Shown here piece by piece: positions 51,481 through 60,732 of a stretch of 64,000 bases of DNA; position 1 is the stretch's first letter; each line of letters begins with the position of its first letter. The stretch is from assembly GCA_963726795.1 (NCBI GenBank), contig CAVSDD010000006.1, positions 496,001 to 560,000 on the forward strand, read 5' to 3'. The position numbers and the translations under genes are program-made. Source of the DNA: Hyphomicrobium_A sp963726795 (GTDB lineage: Bacteria > Pseudomonadota > Alphaproteobacteria > Rhizobiales > Hyphomicrobiaceae). The notes under the pieces are model-generated. The model saw nothing but the letters and a program-made list of their open reading frames with translations, had not been told where the DNA came from and did no database searches.

Positions 51481-51951
51481 TCAGGCTTCGAAGCTTGCGT
51501 CGCCGGCCATTGATCCGCGCTCACGCCACGTCCTGACATCACCGATGATGTGAGCGGGATTGCCGCCAACGATTGCGAATTGCGGCACGGATTTGGTGAC
51601 CACCGAGCCGGCACCGACGAGAGCCCAGTCGCCGACGCTGACCCCGGGAAGGATCATGGCACCGGCTCCGATGAAGACATTATCGCCGATGACGACGTTC
51701 TGCTGCCGTGCCGGCACGTACTGCTGCATCGGCAGCGGCGGCTCGATGTGCGTGAAGATGCGCACGCAGAAGGCGATCGTTACATGCTCTCCGATCGAGA
51801 CGCGCTCGGGAAATTCGTTGTCGATCAAGGTGCCGACGCCGATCCACACGGTCCGCGCATCCTTCATGCGCACACCTCTGGCCCAATGCAGGTACTTGTT
51901 GAACGGCGGAGGCGCGTGAAACGCCAGATATCCGGCAGCCTTGCGTAGCAT
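51481..51951 (-). CDS. Hexapeptide-repeat acyltransferase
   Basis: A 156-residue left-handed beta-helix acyltransferase (NodL/CysE/WcaF-like). Hexapeptide turns run from VWIGVGTLIDNEFPERVSIG to VVIGDNVFIGAGAMILPGVS and VGAGSVVTKSVPQFAIVGGN. The C-terminal PAHIIGDV matches the 'GNPAxxI' end of the family. It probably acetylates a sugar of the surface glycan. It is the last gene of the minus-strand operon in the glycan cluster; ATG 51951 lies 23 bases after the aminotransferase stop. Confidence 0.85.
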   Translation of the reverse strand: MLRKAAGYLAFHAPPPFNKYLHWARGVRMKDARTVWIGVGTLIDNEFPERVSIGEHVTIAFCVRIFTHIEPPLPMQQYVPARQQNVVIGDNVFIGAGAMILPGVSVGDWALVGAGSVVTKSVPQFAIVGGNPAHIIGDVRTWRERGSMAGDASFEA

Positions 51952-51974
51952 CGAAGTATCCGCCCCAGCCGCTG

Positions 51975-53219
51975 TTAAGGGCCTCTGCCGACAAGGTAGG
52001 TGCAAAGGCGTTGGATGTAATCGTGTGGCACCGTCGGATGCGTGGGGAAGAATATCAACCGGTCGACATAGTCCTGAAGGTTCGGCAGCGACTTCCCAAA
52101 ACTGTCGAACGCCGCGATGGCCGCGCAGTTGCGGTAGTAGTATTTGGCGCAATCGAAGCCCTGCTCCATGATATCGCGCATCAACGCATCGCGATCGCCC
52201 GCCACCAGGACCGGGAAATTCAAAAACGCGTCGGCGGCAGGGTCAGGCTCGGGCGGCAGGGTAAGCCAGTTCAAATTCTTCAACCCCGAACGATAGGTCC
52301 TGGCATTCTCGATCCGCCGCCTTCGGTTCTCCTCGACGCTGCCGAGCTGACGGCTCCATTCGCGTAACTGGAACGATGACGGCCGGCGCTTGTACGCATC
52401 CGGGAGCTGCTCTTGCAGCACCGGCTGGGGATCGTTCTTGGCCTGGTTTGTGATCGCCGCGATGTTGTGGCGAACCCCGAATCGGAAAACGGGAAATGTG
52501 ACCTGATCAAAGACCGCGGGTGTCGTGAGTGCGGACAGTTTCACGCCTTTGGTGAAGTAGGGCCAGAGGTCCTTGAATCCCATCCGCGGCCACGACTGCA
52601 TCTCCCGGCGCATCCCATCGGCCAAATTTTGCGAGCGTAGAATGGCCGCGCCGCCGAAGTACGTGCACACGAACTTAAACAAGCCGAAGCTGAACATGCC
52701 GACGTCGCCGAATGTCCCGACATGCCGCCCGTCGATGCGAGAGCCGAGCGCGATCGCGCAATCCTCGATCAGCATCACGTTCTTACGCGCACAGAGACTG
52801 GCGATCTCGGCAATCCGCCGGTTTGAGGTGTGATAGTGCGTGACGATAACCGCCCCTGTGTCGTCGTCTATCGCCGCTTCGATGCCATCGGGTGTGAGGT
52901 GCGGCGAGCTGCGCTCGGTATCGATAAAAACGGGGCTTCCACCCGCGGCCCGCACCATATTCACGACATCGAAGATCGTGAAAGCAGAGAGGATGACCCT
53001 GCGCCGGCCGGTCTGTGCGATCGCATGCTTGACCGCGAAATAGACCGCAAGGCGTCCGCGCGGCAGCGGCACGACGGATTGTGATCCCGTGAACGCCGCG
53101 AAGGCGCTTTCGAAATCTTCGCCTGCCGCGTCATTCAGACGGCTCGCAAAGGATGCGGCGATGAACCCCCTGTGGTTTATGTCGTAGAGCATCTGCCGGG
53201 GGTGAACTTTGCGCATCAT
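51975..53219 (-). CDS. DegT/DnrJ/EryC1/StrS-type aminotransferase
   Basis: A 414-residue PLP-dependent enzyme of the nucleotide-sugar aminotransferase family. Signatures are PLPRGRLAVYFAVKHA, ILSAFTIFDVVNMVRAAGG, VIVTHYHTSNRR, MLIEDCAIALGSR, and the PLP-lysine segment FGDVGMFSFGLFKFV. The usual S-x-x-K is S-F-G-L-F-K here, an unusual spacing. It is likely to aminate a keto-sugar nucleotide for a surface glycan. It lies in a four-gene minus-strand operon. Confidence 0.82.
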   Translation of the reverse strand: MMRKVHPRQMLYDINHRGFIAASFASRLNDAAGEDFESAFAAFTGSQSVVPLPRGRLAVYFAVKHAIAQTGRRRVILSAFTIFDVVNMVRAAGGSPVFIDTERSSPHLTPDGIEAAIDDDTGAVIVTHYHTSNRRIAEIASLCARKNVMLIEDCAIALGSRIDGRHVGTFGDVGMFSFGLFKFVCTYFGGAAILRSQNLADGMRREMQSWPRMGFKDLWPYFTKGVKLSALTTPAVFDQVTFPVFRFGVRHNIAAITNQAKNDPQPVLQEQLPDAYKRRPSSFQLREWSRQLGSVEENRRRRIENARTYRSGLKNLNWLTLPPEPDPAADAFLNFPVLVAGDRDALMRDIMEQGFDCAKYYYRNCAAIAAFDSFGKSLPNLQDYVDRLIFFPTHPTVPHDYIQRLCTYLVGRGP

Positions 53220-53237
53220 GGACCTTGGGATTCGCGA

Positions 53238-53651
53238 TTAGGCCTGCAGCCGGCGTCTGGCGCCGGCCTTGTCCGAGAACGTCACGCGCTTTTGAAAGAC
53301 GAAGTTGACCAGCGCAGCGATGGCCGCCCCGATGTTCGTCGCCAGCAGTTCATGCTGGCCCTCGAGCACGACGTAAAACGCGAGCAGGGAAAAGACATAG
53401 CTCACCAAAAGGGCGAGCGAGACACCAGCTGCATAGTGCACAAACGTCTGCACGGCGAGCGGCGTGGGGAACGTCCACACGGAGTTGAGTACGTATGAGA
53501 CCCCCAACGCGCATGCCGTGGCTATTAGGCGCGTAAAAGCGTACGGCATCCCTGCGATGGTGAGCAGAAACACGATCGCATTTTCGAGCGCGAGGACCGC
53601 TGCGCCCACTGCCAGGAATTTCAAAAGCTGTGCGTTGGACTTAGTGAGCAA
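53238..53651 (-). CDS. GtrA family membrane protein
   Basis: A 137-residue protein with four membrane helices and the GtrA pattern: LLKFLAVGAAVLALENAIVF, a conserved mid segment YVLNSVWTFP, and NFVFQKRVTFSD at the end. GtrA proteins are thought to flip or position undecaprenyl-linked sugars. The start is TTG 53651 with GGGGAG five bases upstream; no ATG is available. It overlaps the oxidoreductase gene by 11 bases, so translation is coupled. Confidence 0.85.
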   Translation of the reverse strand: MLTKSNAQLLKFLAVGAAVLALENAIVFLLTIAGMPYAFTRLIATACALGVSYVLNSVWTFPTPLAVQTFVHYAAGVSLALLVSYVFSLLAFYVVLEGQHELLATNIGAAIAALVNFVFQKRVTFSDKAGARRRLQA

Positions 53652-55065
53652 AGGCGCTCCCCGCCAGCGTGGCGCCAGCCATAAATGACAACGTGGGACT
53701 CTGGGGCGGTAGGTAGCAAAAATTGGCCCCTCCGACGACCCGAACGCTGTCTAGTCCACCGGCCAATGCACCCTTCGGCGCGAGAGCTGGGGCGTAGAAG
53801 GCCTGCGGGATGCCACCGCCGTAATGGATGTCGATGCCCGGAGCTCCGGCCCGCAGTGTAAGGAGGCGCAACCCCTGCTCGCGCCCGAAGGCTTTCAGCG
53901 TCTCGCGGATTTTTTCGCTCTGCGCCTCGCCCGACGGTTTTGCCTTGAACGAGATATCCTGCCCGCGGCGGTGCACGGTCACCGATGACCCATCGGAGTT
54001 CGCAAAGCCGACACCCAAAATAAGTCGGCGTGCTGCCAGCCCGGCAGCCATGTCGATCGGGCCCCAGTCGGAGAAGACCTTGTCGGGATATCCGACCAAC
54101 GACGAGCCATCGTAGAGATTGCCGAACAGGGTCGTCTTGCCTTCGTCTTGCAGCTCAAAGGTCGCATTCGCCATCCCGAATTTCGCGGTCGATGGCTCCC
54201 TCTCAGCCCAGAACGCAAATGCGAAGCTCGGTGTATGGCAGAGTTGAGCTTTGGTCGGATTTTCCGACAACTTTGCCAGAAGGAGGAACGTCATCAGCGG
54301 CCCGCAGGCAAGCACGACAGTGCGAGCGTTGATCGTCGCTGATCCCATCGATGACCTAAGCTCGACATCGCAACCGCGGCCGTGCGGTTTAAGCCCGACA
54401 ACCAGGCCGTCGAGCGTTGTGACGTGCTCACCAAGTCGCTCAAAATCCCGACGCTTGGGATGCCAGATGCTTCCGTGCGGGCAGCCGGAGAGGCAGCGAT
54501 TGCAGCCGGTGCACGCGCTGTCGCCGCTGGTATGGACAGCGACCCGCGGGGCGCCGACAACGAACCTTCCCCCACAATGCCGGCCGTCCAGGCGACTGAT
54601 GCGTGTCGACCTCGGAGGCGAGGCGCTGACGGGGATTGGGCGATACCGCGAGCGCAGTGCGTCGTCCTCATTTCCTGCGATCGGGACATACGTGGCGCAT
54701 TGGGAATAGGCTGCCTCGAATTCCGCCGGCTCAAACCCGTTCCGCGCGATCGCGTCGGATTGGAAAATCCCGACTGAGGCTCCCCAGTGCTGCGCAGCGC
54801 CACCCCACCCATGCAGGCCGATGTAGGAAAACGACGGATCCTGCGCGATCCTCGAGGGCGCAGTAGCGCGCCATGCGCTCACGTTCCCCGCGACAGCTGG
54901 TTGACGCAGCTTGGGTGATCTTGCGTTCCTGGAGACATCCTTGCCGCTGGATCGGCCTGCAGGCGTTGCTGCAATGACCGTGACATCGCGCATCGTCCCA
55001 AGAGCGCGGGCAAACGCGTAGCCCGCCGGTCCCGCGCCGATGATGAGAATTTCCGCGCTGCTCAT
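53641..55065 (-). CDS. FAD oxidoreductase with ferredoxin-like cysteine motif
   Basis: A 474-residue protein. The N-terminal Rossmann motif IIGAGPAGYAFARAL binds FAD. The middle (about residues 185-205) holds CTGCNRCLSGCPHG, the CxxCxxCxxxCP pattern of a 4Fe-4S ferredoxin site. The C-terminus (GIDIHYGGGIPQAF, VRVVGGANFCYLPPQSPTLS) matches the GMC oxidoreductase substrate/FAD-binding end. GMC-like enzymes with a built-in cluster are uncommon. It is the first gene of the glycan operon and may oxidise a lipid-linked sugar or alcohol. Confidence 0.75.
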   Translation of the reverse strand: MSSAEILIIGAGPAGYAFARALGTMRDVTVIAATPAGRSSGKDVSRNARSPKLRQPAVAGNVSAWRATAPSRIAQDPSFSYIGLHGWGGAAQHWGASVGIFQSDAIARNGFEPAEFEAAYSQCATYVPIAGNEDDALRSRYRPIPVSASPPRSTRISRLDGRHCGGRFVVGAPRVAVHTSGDSACTGCNRCLSGCPHGSIWHPKRRDFERLGEHVTTLDGLVVGLKPHGRGCDVELRSSMGSATINARTVVLACGPLMTFLLLAKLSENPTKAQLCHTPSFAFAFWAEREPSTAKFGMANATFELQDEGKTTLFGNLYDGSSLVGYPDKVFSDWGPIDMAAGLAARRLILGVGFANSDGSSVTVHRRGQDISFKAKPSGEAQSEKIRETLKAFGREQGLRLLTLRAGAPGIDIHYGGGIPQAFYAPALAPKGALAGGLDSVRVVGGANFCYLPPQSPTLSFMAGATLAGSAFAH

Positions 55066-55257
55066 TCACCTATGGTACCAGGATCACCGGCAATTCAATG
55101 CGGAGCCTGTCCGGTTTTGCGGGACTATTTATACACAGCGGATTGAGGCTCGACCGCTCGATCAAGCAATCGAGCGCGCCCTCTATGCACGAAAGTGATA
55201 CCTCGATGCCCGGATTTAGACTGCGCTAGTGGTTGGACAGCATTGTTCGGGGGCACA

Positions 55258-56649
55258 ATGGCGCGATCCTTTGACAAACCGTCGGTGCTGCGCCTGACGC
55301 TCGCAGCGCTTATCGTAGCCGGCGCAGCTTGGCTCATCTTCAGGGCGCCGCCTGCCGCTCTCGAGGGCGACCAGCAGCGCTATGCAATCTTGGGCCTGAA
55401 CCTCGCCGACCACGGCGTATTCAGCAGCGCATCCTATGTTCCAGATGTAGCACCGGCACCGTCTCTTGCCTCGGCAGGACCATTGATTGGCGCCGAGATC
55501 GCGATTGCTGCCTTGGTCGCTCCGGTGACCAAGAGCGAGCTCATCTGCATTGCCGCAGATAAGACGGGTTGCGATCTTCGCCTGTCTGCCCTGCGCGTCG
55601 TGCATCTTTTTGAGATAGTCATCTTTCTCGCTTGTCTCTGGAGCATTGCCCGCTCGATCCTCGCCGACGAGACGCTGGCATGGCTGGCGGCGGGGCTCGG
55701 GCTGGGCTTCCGCGAGGTTTTCAAATTTTCCAATCTCGTGATGAGCGAGCCGCTTTATCTGCTTGCGTACGGGCTGTTCGCTGCGGTGCTGGTTAAGGCG
55801 GTCGTTGAGCGCAAGGGAGCGGCGTGGTGGGTGCTGGTGGGATTGTCACTCGGAGTGGTCGTCCTCGCAAAGACCTCGGCAGCTGTGCTGATACCGACCG
55901 CGACCTCGATATTGATTTGGGACTCTGCTCGGCGACGGCGATCTTCCGGGGCGTCGCTTTCCGCTGCGCTTTGCCTTCTGTTGGCGTCGTCCCTCGTTGT
56001 GGGCGCGTGGATGGCGCGGAACGAGGTAGAACTCCACAGCCTCTCGCTGACGGATCCCGCTTATCTTGAAGGCACGCTCTCGCACCGCCTCGCTTACAAT
56101 CGCATGGACTGGATGCAATGGCTCGGCGGCTGGATCTACTTTCTTCCGGACTTCGGCGATAAGGCGGCGATAGCCCTGTTCGGCAAAGCGATGATGAGCC
56201 CGCTCGACTTCGGCCCGGACGGATTTTATCATTATGGCTATTACGTTTTGCATCCGCAGGCGCATGCGCTCACCGCGCCCGGTCTCGCCACCGGCTATCT
56301 GATGAAGACATACATGCTCGGTGAGCCCATTAAATTCGCTGCCGTGACGGCCCTGCTGACATGGCGAGGAATCTTCGTTGGCGGCTATCTCGGCATCGCC
56401 GGTATGGTCGCGCTCGTTGTCGCGCTGTGGCGGATGCCGGCGCATCAGCGCGATCCCCTGGCGCTGCTGGCGGTTCTCGGCTTTACCCTGGCTCTGGCCA
56501 ACGGTGCATTGTCAGTCAGCCTGACGCGTTACAATTTGGCGCTGATTCCAGTGTACGCGGTGAGCCTCGCATGGGCACTGGGGCAGCTCAGGTCGCTTGC
56601 GAACGGAGAGCGCCGGTTCAGTACTCGGGTTGAGATGATGCCCTCCTGA
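55258..56649 (+). CDS. GT39-like polytopic glycosyltransferase
   Basis: A 463-residue membrane protein with about nine helices. The first periplasmic loop carries ALEGDQQRYAILGLNLADHG, where Glu/Asp in the GDQ motif match the catalytic acid position of ArnT/PMT-type GT39 enzymes. LVMSEPLYLLAYGL follows, the family's MSE(P/S) motif. It would transfer a sugar from an undecaprenyl-phosphate carrier outside the cytoplasm. ATG 55258 starts the first helix. It is divergent from the oxidoreductase gene and codirectional with the acyltransferase gene. Confidence 0.78.
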   Translation: MARSFDKPSVLRLTLAALIVAGAAWLIFRAPPAALEGDQQRYAILGLNLADHGVFSSASYVPDVAPAPSLASAGPLIGAEIAIAALVAPVTKSELICIAADKTGCDLRLSALRVVHLFEIVIFLACLWSIARSILADETLAWLAAGLGLGFREVFKFSNLVMSEPLYLLAYGLFAAVLVKAVVERKGAAWWVLVGLSLGVVVLAKTSAAVLIPTATSILIWDSARRRRSSGASLSAALCLLLASSLVVGAWMARNEVELHSLSLTDPAYLEGTLSHRLAYNRMDWMQWLGGWIYFLPDFGDKAAIALFGKAMMSPLDFGPDGFYHYGYYVLHPQAHALTAPGLATGYLMKTYMLGEPIKFAAVTALLTWRGIFVGGYLGIAGMVALVVALWRMPAHQRDPLALLAVLGFTLALANGALSVSLTRYNLALIPVYAVSLAWALGQLRSLANGERRFSTRVEMMPS

Positions 56650-56771
56650 CACGTCCGTTCAGCAATTCGGACAAAGCACCTCGCAAGTTGGCTTGAGAAT
56701 AGTACTCTCGATACATTGCTCAGGGGGCGTCATATGAGGCCGTGTTTGCAGGGCCTGCGTGACATCTCGAA

Positions 56772-58760
56772 GTGACGGGAAGCTTTGATGTGCCGTTGCG
56801 TTATCGTGCCGACATAGACGGCCTGCGCGCCGTCGCTGTTCTAGGTGTGCTATTCTATCACGTCGGCGGTGTCGGCCTGCCCGGAGGATATGTAGGCGTC
56901 GACGTCTTCTTCGTTATCTCAGGCTTTCTGATCACGGGCATTCTCTCGCGGGAGATCGAAGCGGGCAGCTTCTCGCTGACGAATTTCTACGTGCGCCGGA
57001 TCCGACGCATTGTCCCGGCCTTCGCTGCCATGCTGATTGCGACGACCATTGCCGCGGGCGTTTTCTTGTTCCCTGACGATTTCCGCAATTACGGCGAGAG
57101 CCTGCTGATGGTCGTGGGCCTTCTGTCCAACGTCTTTTTTGCCCGTACGAACGGCTACTTTGACGGGATCTCCGATGAAAAGCCGCTCTTGCATACCTGG
57201 TCGCTCGCTGTCGAGGAACAGTATTACCTCATATTCCCCTTGCTCCTGTTTGTTCTGTATCGTTGGCGCCGAAGCGCCGTCCTCCCCACACTCACCATCA
57301 TTGCAGTGTTGTCCCTCGCGTACGGCGTGTTTGAAACCGTTCGAATGCCGGATCGAGCCTTTTTCTCATCCACAGTGCGGGCGTGGGAGCTGCTGCTCGG
57401 CGCGATCTGCGCCTTGGCGAGCCCAGCGATCAAGTCGCCACGATGGGTCCGAGAGCTTATTGCGGCTGTTGGCCTGACGCTCATCATCGGTGCTTACGGA
57501 TTTTTCTCGGACGAGATTGAGTTTCCCGGCTACTTCGCACTCGTACCCTGCCTTGGTGCTGCAGCGGTCATCGTAGGAAGTGAGGCTGGCAAGACTGCCG
57601 TGTCGACGATGTTGTCTCTGCGTATCCTGGTCGGCATCGGGCTGATTTCATATTCGATCTACCTGTGGCACTGGCCGCTGCTGGTCATCAGCAAATATCG
57701 CCTCGCTCTCATGCCGAACCTACGGCACGAGGAGGCATGGGCTTTGATCGCCGCCAGCATTGCCCTCGGCTACCTTTCCTGGCGCTTCATCGAGCAGCCA
57801 TTCCGCCTCGCCCAAAGTCGTCCGGCCGCTTTTTGGGGAGCGGGTGCGTTGTCGGCGGTAATGGCGGTCGTGGCGCTCTTCATCGTGCGGACCGAGGGAT
57901 TACCTGCACGATGGCCGGAGGCGGTGGACTTCGAGCGCAGCGGACGCAGCATTCCGTGCCGTCCCCTGTCCTCGCAATTGGGCTGGCCCCCCGGTACCTG
58001 CCTGCTCGGCGAAAAAGATGCTCGGTTCGACACGCTTATCTGGGGAGATAGCCATGCCCGCATGCTCGCCGACGGGATTGCCCGGCATCTCGCGGCAACC
58101 AAGCGCGGCGCAATCCTCGTCAGTGGTGCTGCCTGTCCGCCACTTATCGGCGTGCATCTCCACGGCAAGGGCAAAGCGGATAAATGCGAGGCGCGCGGAA
58201 GGCAAATGCTTTCCATGCTCGCGAGCGCCGGCATCGATCGCATCGTGCTCTCGGCGCGTTGGGCGCTCTACACAGAAGGCAACCGAATGCTCGAGGAGAG
58301 CGGCGCACCGATCCTTCTTTCGCCGGATCAATCCAACAACACCAATATCTTCCGCAAGCTGTTGAGCGACACGGTTGCAACCTTGAAGCCGCTTGTGCGC
58401 CAAGTCGTTCTCGTTGGGCCGGTTCCCGAAATGGACTTCCCCGTCGGGCGCGCAGTCGGTCGCTACATTGCCTGGGGCCGAGCGCTGCCTCCGGCGAAGC
58501 CGCGCATTGACTACGAGTTCCGCCAGCGGCACGTCCTGCCGATGCTTGCAGAGTTGTCGAGCGAGCCGGCTGTGCGCGTCGTTCTTCCCGATCGATGGTT
58601 GTGTGACTCGAGCACCTGCGTGTATGCCGCCGGCTCTGATCCCTTCTACATCGATACGAATCACCTCACGCCGCGCGGGGAACGGCAGCTCGATCAGATG
58701 TTCGATCTGGTATTCGGCGATGTCGCGCGTGATGCGAATGCGGGCTACGGGACAAAGTAA
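56772..58760 (+). CDS. OafA-type acyltransferase with SGNH domain
   Basis: A 662-residue protein with an acyltransferase-3 membrane domain (about residues 1-375, ten helices) and a C-terminal SGNH hydrolase-like domain (about 400-655). The first helix region has RYRADIDGLRAVAVL and VFFVISGFLITGI, and TWSLAVEEQYYLIFPLLL follows. The C-terminal SGNH block starts LIWGDSHARMLADG with the Ser nucleophile, and ends with DTNHLTPRGERQLD. Such fusions O-acetylate surface polysaccharides or lipopolysaccharide. GTG 56772 is the apparent start. Confidence 0.92.
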   Translation: MTGSFDVPLRYRADIDGLRAVAVLGVLFYHVGGVGLPGGYVGVDVFFVISGFLITGILSREIEAGSFSLTNFYVRRIRRIVPAFAAMLIATTIAAGVFLFPDDFRNYGESLLMVVGLLSNVFFARTNGYFDGISDEKPLLHTWSLAVEEQYYLIFPLLLFVLYRWRRSAVLPTLTIIAVLSLAYGVFETVRMPDRAFFSSTVRAWELLLGAICALASPAIKSPRWVRELIAAVGLTLIIGAYGFFSDEIEFPGYFALVPCLGAAAVIVGSEAGKTAVSTMLSLRILVGIGLISYSIYLWHWPLLVISKYRLALMPNLRHEEAWALIAASIALGYLSWRFIEQPFRLAQSRPAAFWGAGALSAVMAVVALFIVRTEGLPARWPEAVDFERSGRSIPCRPLSSQLGWPPGTCLLGEKDARFDTLIWGDSHARMLADGIARHLAATKRGAILVSGAACPPLIGVHLHGKGKADKCEARGRQMLSMLASAGIDRIVLSARWALYTEGNRMLEESGAPILLSPDQSNNTNIFRKLLSDTVATLKPLVRQVVLVGPVPEMDFPVGRAVGRYIAWGRALPPAKPRIDYEFRQRHVLPMLAELSSEPAVRVVLPDRWLCDSSTCVYAAGSDPFYIDTNHLTPRGERQLDQMFDLVFGDVARDANAGYGTK

Positions 58761-58805
58761 ACTGACGGGCTCGCGCCGCGTCGATCAGTTAAATAACTGG
58801 AGGCG

Positions 58806-58881
<76 letters not shown>

Positions 58882-59229
58882 GCCGTCAGCCGCTCAACGT
58901 CCCGTGAAGCGACCAACAATGCCGCCCTGCTCTGCCGGCGGCGCATGCGCCTGCCCAGTGCAATGACGGCAAAAGGGCCCGCGCGCGAGCCCTCTAGCGC
59001 AGGCTCTAGCATCCAACGCGGGGCCTGTCCAGTTCGCGGCGCGCCTCTGAATCCGCCGTCGCGGCGCTCGCCAATCCGCCTTCCACGGCGGGAAGCTGGC
59101 GCCCAGCTCAGGAGCCATAGCGTATCCGATGGCTCAGTTAGGTCTCAGCCGCTTGGCCTGATAAGACACAGGAAAAGCCGCGAATCGCGCGTATTCCTCG
59201 GCTTCCCCGCCCCTGCAGCTTCGCATGAC
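58882..59229. other. Intergenic region between tRNA-Lys and PilZ gene
   Basis: 348 bases with no supported gene. It holds GC-rich partly palindromic tracts, for example near 59093-59110, but no terminator with a T run. A promoter for tRNA-Lys (minus) and one for the PilZ gene (plus) must lie here; neither can be fixed by eye. Confidence 0.5.
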
Positions 59230-59535
59230 ATGAACGACAAGCGAAAAATCTCCCGTCGCCGCGTTCTCAAGGTAGGCAAGATCGTCTACCCAGACGGCCT
59301 GCGCGTGCTTGATTGTACCATTCGCGATATGTCGAAGGACGGCGCGCGGCTGATCATTGGCAGCACGATCGGTGTGCCCGACAGTTTCTTCCTGTACGAG
59401 CAGGCGAGCGGGATGCTCTATCCCGCGTCGGCCATCTGGCGACAGCCAAAGTCTCTCGGCATCAGATTCGATGGAGAGCCGTCCAGCATCGATGATCCGG
59501 TCAATAAGCGATTTTCGCGCCTGAAGTTCGTCTGA
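59230..59535 (+). CDS. PilZ domain protein
   Basis: A 101-residue single-domain protein. The N-terminal RRRVLKVGKIVY gives the RxxxR c-di-GMP motif context. The core continues LDCTIRDMSKDGARLIIG, matching D/NxSxxG in the form DMSKDGA, and ends IWRQPKSLGIRF. PilZ proteins often bind c-di-GMP and control motility or polysaccharide export. ATG 59230 opens the domain; longer frames have no such homology. Confidence 0.88.
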   Translation: MNDKRKISRRRVLKVGKIVYPDGLRVLDCTIRDMSKDGARLIIGSTIGVPDSFFLYEQASGMLYPASAIWRQPKSLGIRFDGEPSSIDDPVNKRFSRLKFV

Positions 59536-59541
59536 GCGGGA

Positions 59542-60567
59542 TCAGGGCCGCATCAGCAAATGCGCGTGCTCATCGAGCGCTTCGAGGACGACTGCTGAGC
59601 CTCTGATGACGCAATGCATCGGATTTTTCTGGACGTGGAACTTCACCCCGACGCGCCGTGATAGCGCGCGGTCGAGATTGGTGAGCAAGGCGCCGCCGCC
59701 GGTAAGGTGAATGCCGCGCCGCGTGATGTCGCTCAGGACGTCGGGCGGCAGCTCCTCAAGCGCCCGCTGCACGAAGTCGGCTATCGTCTCGACCGGTTCG
59801 CGCAACGCTTCGGCCAAGTCCTCGGGTGCCAGCACCACGCTCTTCGCCGTACCCTTGCGCAGATCGCGCCCGCGCAGGTGCACCTCCGCCGCGCGTCCAT
59901 TGGCGGCGGCTTCGGCTGTCCCCGCCTCGATCTTGATGCGTTCCGCATTGGGCTCGCCGACGAGCAACTGATGTTCCCGTCGCACATAGCGGATGATGGC
60001 GTCGTCGAACGCGTTGCCCGCGCAGCGCAGCGTGCGCGCCGACACGATTATGCCGCCGGACAGTACGGCAATGTCGGAGGTGCCGCCGCCGATATCGAGC
60101 ACCATGGCGCCGCCCGGCTCCTCGATCGGCAGGCCGGCTCCCAGCGATGCGGCGACCGGCTCGGCAATGAGGAAGACCTTGCGTGCGCCGACAGAGATTG
60201 CAGTGTCGTACACCGCGCGGCGCTCCACGGGAGTGGCGCCGGCAGGCACGCAAATGAGGATGCGCGGGCGACGGAAACCCAACATCGTTTTCGTGCGCTT
60301 TATGAACTGGCGCAGCATCTCCTCGGTGGCGACGAAGTCGGCGATCACTCCGTCGCGCAGCGGCCGGACGATCTCGAGGCTCTCCGGCGTCCGCCCGATC
60401 AAGGCCTTCGCTTTGCGGCCCACCGCGATGATCTCGCGTACGCCGCGATAAGGGCGTACGGCGACGACGGAGGGCTCATCGATGACGATGCCGCGCCCCG
60501 CGACGTGCACCAGCGTGTTGGCGGTACCTAGATCAATCGAGATGTCGTCCGAGAACGCGCCTGCCAT
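59542..60567 (-). CDS. MreB-family actin-like protein
   Basis: A 341-residue actin-like ATPase. Phosphate 1 is IDLGTANTLVHV, then PSVVAVRPYRG; phosphate 2 is MVLDIGGGTSDIAVLSGG; the adenosine motif is LTGGGALLTNLD. The ILICVPAGATPVERRAVYDT segment is close to MreB. No mreC, mreD or rodA follows, and the C-terminus (VVLEALDEHAHLLMRP) differs from the usual MreB end, so this may be a paralogue of a main mreB elsewhere. ATG 60567 is preferred over a TTG 42 bases upstream. Confidence 0.88.
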   Translation of the reverse strand: MAGAFSDDISIDLGTANTLVHVAGRGIVIDEPSVVAVRPYRGVREIIAVGRKAKALIGRTPESLEIVRPLRDGVIADFVATEEMLRQFIKRTKTMLGFRRPRILICVPAGATPVERRAVYDTAISVGARKVFLIAEPVAASLGAGLPIEEPGGAMVLDIGGGTSDIAVLSGGIIVSARTLRCAGNAFDDAIIRYVRREHQLLVGEPNAERIKIEAGTAEAAANGRAAEVHLRGRDLRKGTAKSVVLAPEDLAEALREPVETIADFVQRALEELPPDVLSDITRRGIHLTGGGALLTNLDRALSRRVGVKFHVQKNPMHCVIRGSAVVLEALDEHAHLLMRP

Positions 60568-60732
60568 GATGAGCTTTTCTGCCCGCAATCTGCTGGCGCT
60601 CTCGGCCAAAACGCTCTGCCGCGGCGCTGATGCAGGTTTAGCGCCACGGCCTTAATAAGCCAACGTGAGGCTTGGTCGATGAGCGGCGGCTCCAGGTACC
60701 ACATGCTTCAGCACCGCCGCGACGAGCGCTGA

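Noticed and set aside
51141..51536. 131-codon open frame on the + strand
   Set aside because: It is Arg-rich and patternless, and overlaps the acyltransferase gene and the better-supported GspF-like segment in another frame.
58882..59229. Attachment-site repeat of tRNA-Lys
   Set aside because: No second copy of the tRNA 3' end was found in this window by eye, and no integrase is present.
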